This document shows, one piece after another, positions 57,211 to 64,000 of a stretch of 64,000 nt of DNA. Source of the DNA: Capitulum mitella. Taxonomy: Eukaryota; Arthropoda; Thecostraca; Pollicipedomorpha; Pollicipedidae. Numbering within the stretch: position 1 is the stretch's first letter; the number at the start of each line of letters is the position of its first letter. The stretch covers positions 14,420,876 through 14,484,875 of the forward strand of contig CP099854.1 in the NCBI GenBank assembly GCA_030062745.1, given 5' to 3'. A program made the position numbers and the translations under genes. The notes under the pieces are model-generated. The model saw nothing but the letters and a program-made list of their open reading frames with translations. It did not search any database and had not been told where the DNA came from.

Positions 57211-58395
57211 CCCGTCCCCGACTGGGACTGGGTTTTTCTGGGACTGCGAGAGAACGAACAAACACAGAGTCACGAAGCTTCGTGTACCTTTTGCTTCATC
57301 AATTTTACATCTCGTGTCAAAATGTTGGCCTCAGGCCAGGTCAGGTGCCTGACCTAGGTCAGGTCAAACAGACCTATGTCAAAAAAAGTTTAGCGCCCTC
57401 TAACTTTTTCGCAAAACAAGATATCTCAATAATACTTTCAGGGATTAGTGATCGTGATAGATGCAACAAATCTGCTATCTCAGATTTTTCGGAATTTTCC
57501 CGGTCATTGACCTAAGGTCAAACCCATTTTTAAGACATATCATCGTTTTTTGGGAAATTGACGGAATATTTCGTAACATTTTTAGTGTGGAGTGCAGCAG
57601 ATATCTAGTTGCCGTCATTGGGTAAAGTATCAATGACTTCCAGCCATTGACCTGATGTCAGGTCACGAATAACTGCAATGAGCCAAAATGTACCACCGTC
57701 AAAATCGACGATGAATCACTCAGAACGGGTAGAAAATGGCAGAACTAGCTTGCACAGACGTAAGTAATACCAGGAACCTCGAAAAGTTTGAAAAAGAAGC
57801 ATAATTTGGAAATAAACAGGCTCTCGCGAATAAAGCTCTGCCAGTTGTGTAGATTGGTAACTCATTAACTTTTCTAAAATTTACGCATGAAAAACCATCA
57901 CAACAATCACCAAGACCAATAAAATTTACATAGAACGTTTTTTTCGGGAAAATAGAGGAACGCTAAAATTAGTTCCCGTCAATTTGTTACCTCATACGGC
58001 AGCGGCGCACACCGACAGCTGGCGGGAGAATTGCCGTGTCTTTAACTCAACGTTTCGGCGTATATATTGAACAAATCTGGGGAAATAAGACGTGTATCAG
58101 CATCCGCGGACCTTTACTTGTGCGCTGGTGCCTTTACCTATGCGTTATCAGTCTCTTGAGATTCAGGCCATTTCTCGGTATCATGCAATCGGCTATGAGG
58201 AAACATATATAGGGCGTAAATTGCTTACATATTATCTAAAACTAAAAATGAGACCAGAGACTACTCGTCACAAGCTTTCCAACGGTGTGCTTATTTTTAT
58301 CGTGCGACCAACCATTCGTGAGTTAGAGGGGGGCGGCCAACTGCCCCCCCCCCCCAGTCGCCCATGTTCGAAACGGACCGACGGTCGTGCGCGGG
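57211..58395 (+). mobile_element. piggyBac-type MITE, family C, copy 2
   Basis: Same orientation as copy 1 and about 230 bases downstream, with TTAA at 57207-57210 and 58396-58399 and closely similar sequence throughout. Each copy has its own TTAA flanks, so either two independent insertions or a duplication of the locus occurred. Confidence 0.85.
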
Positions 58396-58399
58396 TTAA

Positions 58400-59764
58400 C
58401 ATAACTCCCTAATGTACCTTCATGTAATTCATAAACCAAACCATATTTCTCTCTGATTACAGAAACCACAAAATCATATATGTTGAGGAACGGAAAGTAT
58501 CACCAACATACACTATACACCTTGCAGGGCATCATACACTCCCATGTATTTATCCCACTGTATTAAAAATGCATGATATATCTTCCCATCTGTTACATTA
58601 CGCATGCATGATATTACATCTGCAGCACCCTTTTACAGTAAGAATGACATTGAAACCATTTTATATTTCACATTACACATACAGACACTGGAGAAATGGA
58701 AAACCACAGAAAAGGCTGGCGTAGTCACATGGTGGAACAGCACTTGGCAGGGTCTGCAATGCTGGTGCCTCCGCCCATGGATGTTAATCCATAGCAATGT
58801 TTACTGCATTCCATTGCAACAACATAAATACCTAATGCTATTGCCATCTCACCCAGAGTGCTGGATGTAGACCCACGCAACATGACAAGAACATAGTTTT
58901 GCTACAACCATATTCATAGCCATGGTTTCTAAGTTGGTAGGACCAGATCATTTTTGAAGACAATGATGCAGAAGATTACAGGGGTAATGTTAAATTTCTC
59001 TTGGCAGGATCACTGGCCACTGCTTTACCTATCCCATAACATACTATACCCACCTCTATACCTATTATTATGGCATGGCAGTCATCAGCATATCAGGATG
59101 ATGCCGCTTGCCTGCCAATGAAAATAGGTAGAATTATGGCAATTTTTTTGAATCCACTGTCAAGAAAGTCTTTAGGAATAAAAAGAATTCAGCGCTTCAG
59201 GGATAATGGAGGTTTTCGGTGTCGGGACTGGCGCGGTCGGGCGTCTGCCTGCGAGCTCCCGTTTCATTGTACTTACATTACCCATAAACATGATTTCCAG
59301 CACGAGCCTTCTCGTTTAAAGCCACGATCTTAGATAATATCAGACACGGTCTGGCACACAGAAACTCCTTAACTTACATATTCCCTTCGTAATCAACCAG
59401 TGGTGAGAATTCAGTAAAGTAGCGAGCGGATCATTTCGCGTTTTTACTAGGGCCGTCCGAGGCGTCACTGTCGCGGGCGACGGGTGATTAGGGTGAGTTG
59501 ACGCCTGCCCAACCGTTCGGTGTTGTAGTTACCTTACACGTCAGTTCATTTGGTCACAGAATTGCCCAGCGCGGCGACGGTACGCACGCATGCAAGACAA
59601 TAAACTTAAGTACACCACTCTAAATTACTACATGCTGACTGCTGTAGGTTGAACAGCTCCCTAATCCGATCGGAACTAAATCAGTTGCAATCGATTCCTA
59701 TTTGATGATAGTTCTGTTCGGGACCGAAATTATGTCACTACAGATTGAGTGTTTTGATCCGAGG
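58400..59764. other. Intergenic, no gene recognised
   Basis: AT-rich up to about 59.2 kb. Open frames at 58604-58870 and 59070-59333 have no domain. A short CpG-richer patch lies at 59.2-59.6 kb. Confidence 0.4.
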
Positions 59765-59768
59765 TTAA

Positions 59769-60973
59769 CCCTATTCCCAGAGGGTTAGGCGGTATGGCTG
59801 ATTCCCGGCAGGGAGCGGATTCGCCCCCCCCCCCCGAGATCTCGAGAACTACACATCTGATTTCATTGCAACAAACGGCAATCGGTTTGTCATGACGTAA
59901 ACTACATTTTTTTGAAAAGAAGTTCCCAAATTTAAAAAAAGGTGGATGTAGGAGGGCAAAAGCGTCAAAATTAGGGATATTTTCGGACATCTTATAACTC
60001 CGTTGTTTATGGACCGATTTCGATGAAACTGGAATGAATCGAGAGATTATGAATGGGGCTTTTACCATTGGCCCATACATTTGAAATGTTGGGAAAATTC
60101 ATAGACGTTCACAAGATTTCAGAAATAGGATTAGTTTTTCAACAGCTGAATGAACAAAAAAATTAAAAGCACTTCTTTGGCTTCTGCTAGTCATGTTGTG
60201 CTAGAGAAGTACAAATCGTATCACAATATTTGTATAATGTTGGCTCAGGCAGTGCCAGTGACATGAAAAAGAAGGAACTGTCATGATCACATGCTCTTCC
60301 GATCAATTCGTGACCTTTGACCTTAAATGCCCCCCAGTGATCTTGAAGTTACTAGGAATGATCTCGTGTGCATTTAATATTATCTGTAAACGTTTCCAAT
60401 CATTCGAATTTACTCTATTTCAAAAAATTCTTTTTACGACTGTTGTGGTATAGGGTACGCGCACTGAGATTTTAGGTCATAGCTCCGTGACCCAACCTGA
60501 TATCAAGCTGAAACTTGATACACAAGTAGAGAGCACCTCCTACGTCATGTATATTCCGGGTTTGGCATTTCAAAAAGTAGCGCCGAAATTATTACTATGA
60601 AACCAAATTTAGTTTTGACCTTGACCTGGCCATGTGAAGTGGCCTTAGATGAACAAAACTGTATTTGCATATTACCCAACTATTTAGCTATACATCCATG
60701 TAAAGTTTTAAGGTCTATTTTAAAAACGCTAGTTTTGGCAGCCATTTTCCTTTTACCCTCAACAAGGCAAAAAATGGCCTGAGGTGCCTCCTAAAAACAT
60801 TGCCTGGCTCCGCCCCTGAGCAAAACAGAATTTCAGAATTTTGCCACGGTACGTAGAAGGGATAGTTAGGGAAAGTAACCAAGTTTCGTAAAGCTGCATC
60901 AAAAACCATGGAACTGGCAAGCAAAAAACCCGAAGGGTAGCGGATTCAGCCCCTCCCCCCGCCGGGAATGCGG
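59769..60973 (+). mobile_element. piggyBac-type MITE, family A, copy 3
   Basis: Full-length relative of 2634-3837 in the same orientation, with TTAA at 59765-59768; the right flank has decayed to TCAA. The right terminus, GCCGGGAATGCGG, carries mutations. Confidence 0.83.
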
Positions 60974-61383
60974 TCAAGTACTTGAGAACACCTTATCTTA
61001 CCTTATCTTGGCATGGAATTCGTAAGCCATTTCATACCCAATGCCAGGGGCGATACTTTGTATCTCTCTGCGGGAGTCACAGCCCCATCAGGGGCTAAAC
61101 CTTAAATGTCCTTGGTATGGAACTTTCTATACCAAATAGAACTATTGAAATGGAATTCCATCCCAGTATTTTCACTCATTCATATGTTTTCTCGCTTTTT
61201 TTTCCTTGATAGAATTTTCTAAATACATTATCGATGCGAGACTTTAGGGTTCGATGAATTTATTTCTCCATACCAAAAGTTTTTCCAATTCTATATTATC
61301 CAAGCCCCCCTGTTAATTTGCCCCCTCCCATGTTGGCTGCCTGTAATAACAAAAGAAATAGACAATAGTTATAAAAATGGCAT

Positions 61384-61385
<2 letters not shown>

Positions 61386-61415
<30 letters not shown>

Positions 61416-61425
61416 CGTATATATA
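61386..61425. repeat. (TA)n microsatellite
   Basis: Near-perfect AT dinucleotide run with one ACG interruption. Confidence 0.95.
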
Positions 61426-61627
61426 AATAAGTTCATATATCTAAGTTCATATATCTATTCATACATGCAAGCTTCGTTAAATACGACAGCGTATTCGGTG
61501 TTGATTACCTTTTTTTGGATGCGTTCAAGTCTTCGAATTACATCCTCCGCTTCAGTGGTGTGCTTGTTTAGAACGGTGTCTAGGGTCATTATAATTAAGA
61601 AACGCGTAATTACGTCACCCATTCTAT

Positions 61628-62369
61628 ATCTTTATTCATATTACTATCCACGTTTCGTCTTATCCTGAGACATTCTCAAAAGACAAGTAACTGTGTCCAA
61701 GTCCTAACAATATTCAGCTTCGTTCTCGCGCTATATACACAATACATTTTCCACTATTTGGACGCTTTTCTGTGTACCGTATTCTGTAAAGGCAGACGCA
61801 TGTATAGATACAACACACACACTCCGCACCAGTCACCCGTGGTTCCGGATATCACCACCCGTTTATGCTTTGGCCCAGCGGCGGACCATCATACAGGGAC
61901 AGCGTTCCGCGTGCGTTGATTTGCCTGTTGATTGCGGGGTCATACTCCCTGATGTAGATCGCTTCTATGGCGTTGAGGAGTCGCTTGTTTTGTGTTTTGC
62001 CCAGGATCTGTGTTATCTACTAGTGTTTTTGTCTGGTAGGTGGTGTGTCGTGGTGCTTCTCAGTGTGTGTGAGTGGGCCGCCGTTCTGTAGGTGCATAGT
62101 GTGGCGTCGGCTGAGAGTTGTGGCTGTGAGGCCGATGTTCGCACTATTGGGTAGGAGCGCACAGTCTCCTATGGGGCATTTATAGTGGTTTATGGCGTTG
62201 GTCTGTTTCAGTGTTCCTGGGTCGTGAGCAGTGATCAGTGATGACGTGGTGGGACTTTGTTTAGTTTCAAGCGGCTTGATAGTTGTGTTGTCTGGCAGTA
62301 ACGTTTGACGATGTTTTGCAGAGCTTGTTCATCTCTTTGTATCCTTGATGTTATGGTGTTTTTGTAGTA
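61628..62369 (-). mobile_element. Penelope-like element 3' fragment (inverted arm 1)
   Basis: Near-identical inverted copy of 63231 to the window end. On the minus strand it encodes the end of a Penelope-like ORF with a GIY-YIG endonuclease, interrupted by stops and shifts. It includes a CALLPNS..YIGLT region and an N-A-I-E-A-I-Y-I-R-E helix. It is 5'-truncated, as is usual for this class. Confidence 0.72.
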
Positions 62370-63230
62370 CTAAGAGCCTGAATGCTGACTTCAGGACAGA
62401 AGTGCCTGAATGGAGCAAGTGAGTGCCCAGATCGTTATAAAATCAGTGTTCCCAGAGCATATTGTTACGCTCCACCGTCGCCGTCCACCCCAGGACCTCA
62501 TCAGGAAGCAAACTGGAAACACCTGGATCCCGGAAACGAGCCTTCTGTTAATTGTCCTCAATCGACAAGACCAACAGAAATACAGCTAACGACGGAGCAA
62601 CCCGCCTTGCCACAAACAGATCTGTGGCTTACATATCCCCACCAGCAAGGAGAGAAAATGAGAGAGGAGTGTGCAAGGAGATGTCAGGGAAGGAAAAGGA
62701 ATGCGCCTCAGAGAGTATCCCTGTGCCCGCGCGCACGGGAAGAATGGGGAGGACAAGGAGTGCGCCTCAGAGTGTAGCCCTGAGCCAGCGCGCACGAGAG
62801 CGAGTCGGAAGGCCCACAGCCCATCGCTTGCCGACCCGTTACTGAGGTCAGGTTAGGATCACGTGGTAAGGGGTCAGCCGGCCAATGAGGGAGAGGGACA
62901 AGCACGGGAAGAAAAAGTGCATGCGAGCAAAGGAAATACCACATCTGTAGCCGGGAATCGAACCAGTCTCATTTGAATGACACGCAAGCACCTTACCAGT
63001 CCGCTATCGTATCATACGAGTCACGAGTCTGCGATAGGACATAGCAATATGCACATCGGGCTTTAAAACACTGTAGCACGTGGTCCATCGTCCATCAGGA
63101 ACTGCGTGGGATAAAGCAAACACGAACAACAACTACACCCTAGCATCGATTGACAAGCACATACAAAAGTCATCACCGAACACCTGAAGCCTGCCAAACA
63201 ACCAGAACGAGATATAACTATCTTTCACCT
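62370..63230. other. Spacer between the two Penelope-like arms
   Basis: Contains a diverged direct duplication of a GCGCCTCAGAG...GCGCGCACG phrase (about 62700-62750 and 62758-62808) and the tRNA-like sequence at 62946-63012. No gene recognised; the open frame from 62382 has no domain. Confidence 0.45.
62946..63012 (-). tRNA. tRNA-like sequence (pseudo-tRNA or SINE head)
   Basis: On the minus strand a good B box GGTTCGATTCC (within 62964-62953) follows an A-box-like TAGCGGACTGG (63006-62996) at tRNA spacing. The end CCCGGCTACA looks like a T stem and acceptor strand, but the 5' acceptor strand does not pair well and no clean anticodon stem forms. It is more likely a tRNA-derived SINE promoter or decayed tRNA than a working tRNA. 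Confidence 0.42.
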
Positions 63231-64000
63231 GTACTACAAAAACATGTCATCAGGATACAAAGCAGATGAACAAGCACTGCGAAGCATCATCAGACGTAAC
63301 TGCCAGACAAGACAGCTATCAAGCCGCTTGAAACTTAACATCTACTACCAAAGTCCCACCACATCATCACTGATCACCATGAGCAACACTGCTCACGACC
63401 CAGGAACACTGAAACAGACCAACGCCATAAACCACTATAAATGCCCCATAGGAGACTGTGCGCTCCTACCCAATAGTGCGTACATCGGCCTCACAGCCAC
63501 AACTCTCAGCCGACGCCACACTATGCACCTACAGAACGGCGGCCCACTCACACACTGAGAAGCATCACTACACACCACCTACCAGAAAAAACACTAGTAG
63601 ATAACACAGATCCTGGGCAAAACACAAAACAAGCGACTCCTCAACGCCATAGAAGCGATCTACATCAGGGAGTATGACCCCGCAATCAACAGGCAAATCA
63701 ACGCACGCGGAACGCTGTCCCTGTATGATGGTCCGCCGCTGGGCCAAAGCATAAACAGGTGATGATAACCGGAACCACAGGTGACTGGTGCAGAGTGTGT
63801 CTATTGTATCTTTACATGCGTCTGCCTTTACAGAATACGGTACGCAGAAAAACGTCCAAATAGTGGAAAATGTACTGTATATATAGCGTGAGAGCAAAGC
63901 TGAATAATGTTAGGACTTGGACACAATTACTTATCTCTTGAAAATCTCTTAGGATAAGACGAAACGTCGACATTAATATAAATAGCGACAAAGAATTAGT
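63231..64000 (+). mobile_element. Penelope-like element 3' fragment (inverted arm 2)
   Basis: The plus strand encodes ALRSIIRRNC, then HYKCPIGDCALLPNSAYIGL, TLSRRHTMHL and, after a stop and frameshift near 63556-63600, RLLNAIEAIYIREYDPAINRQ. This is the pattern of the GIY-YIG endonuclease at the C-terminus of Penelope-like retroelements (Cys pair, YIG, catalytic Arg, catalytic Glu helix). The non-coding end contains AAGACGAAACGTCG. It continues to the window edge and is broken. Confidence 0.75.

Overview
This window reads as eukaryotic, most likely arthropod, nuclear DNA. Two interstitial tracts of the arthropod telomere motif TTAGG (near 46.9 and 54.1 kb) support this. So does a multi-exon gene of the insect/arthropod gustatory-receptor type with its characteristic run of phase-0 introns. 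Exons are GC-rich, introns are AT-rich, and more than half of the window is repeats, decayed transposons and simple sequence. I cannot name the species; an aquatic arthropod such as a crustacean, or a chelicerate, would fit, but that is inference.

Layout. 0-9 kb: repeat-rich intergenic DNA with a full piggyBac-type MITE (2.6-3.8 kb) and a degenerate CCTACAGGAATCC array (6.5-7.1 kb). 9.0-12.0 kb, minus strand: an internally deleted relative of the recombinase gene below, plus GC-rich candidate exons. 12.6-13.3 kb: a candidate promoter with two GTCACGTGAC boxes and a possible first exon. 13.96-15.7 kb: a 5'-truncated, frameshifted non-LTR retrotransposon (RT tail, RNase H, zinc knuckle). 16.3-20 kb: repeat family D and a dispersed TTAAGCATC/GTAGCC motif. 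20.6-24.3 kb, minus: a ten-exon, apparently intact gene for a Crypton-like tyrosine recombinase with two N-terminal zinc fingers.

24.5-28.3 kb, minus: two diverged copies (A and B) of a parvovirus NS1-like HUH-endonuclease/SF3-helicase gene, each with overlapping reading frames. Between them lies a 243-base near-perfect palindrome whose centre carries two further small palindromes, the architecture of a T-shaped parvoviral terminal hairpin. Copy A keeps the hairpin, promoter, splice sites and nuclease half. Copy B keeps the helicase half. 28.3-30.1 kb: a second copy of repeat D and its motif array. 30.7-32.5 kb, minus: a broken piggyBac transposase. 32.5-39.6 kb: no supportable gene.

39.6-50.4 kb, plus: a gustatory receptor gene of at least seven exons with a 7.2-kb intron full of repeats. 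50.8-61 kb: piggyBac-type MITEs (families A, B, C; TTAA flanks, CCC...GGG ends, many AGGTCA half-sites). 61.6-64 kb: two divergent Penelope-like fragments forming a long inverted repeat around a tRNA-like Pol III promoter.

The clearest host gene is the gustatory receptor. The most unusual object is the NS1-like locus with its T-shaped hairpin, lying on the same strand directly upstream of the recombinase gene. Whether the two are transcriptionally linked is the main open question.
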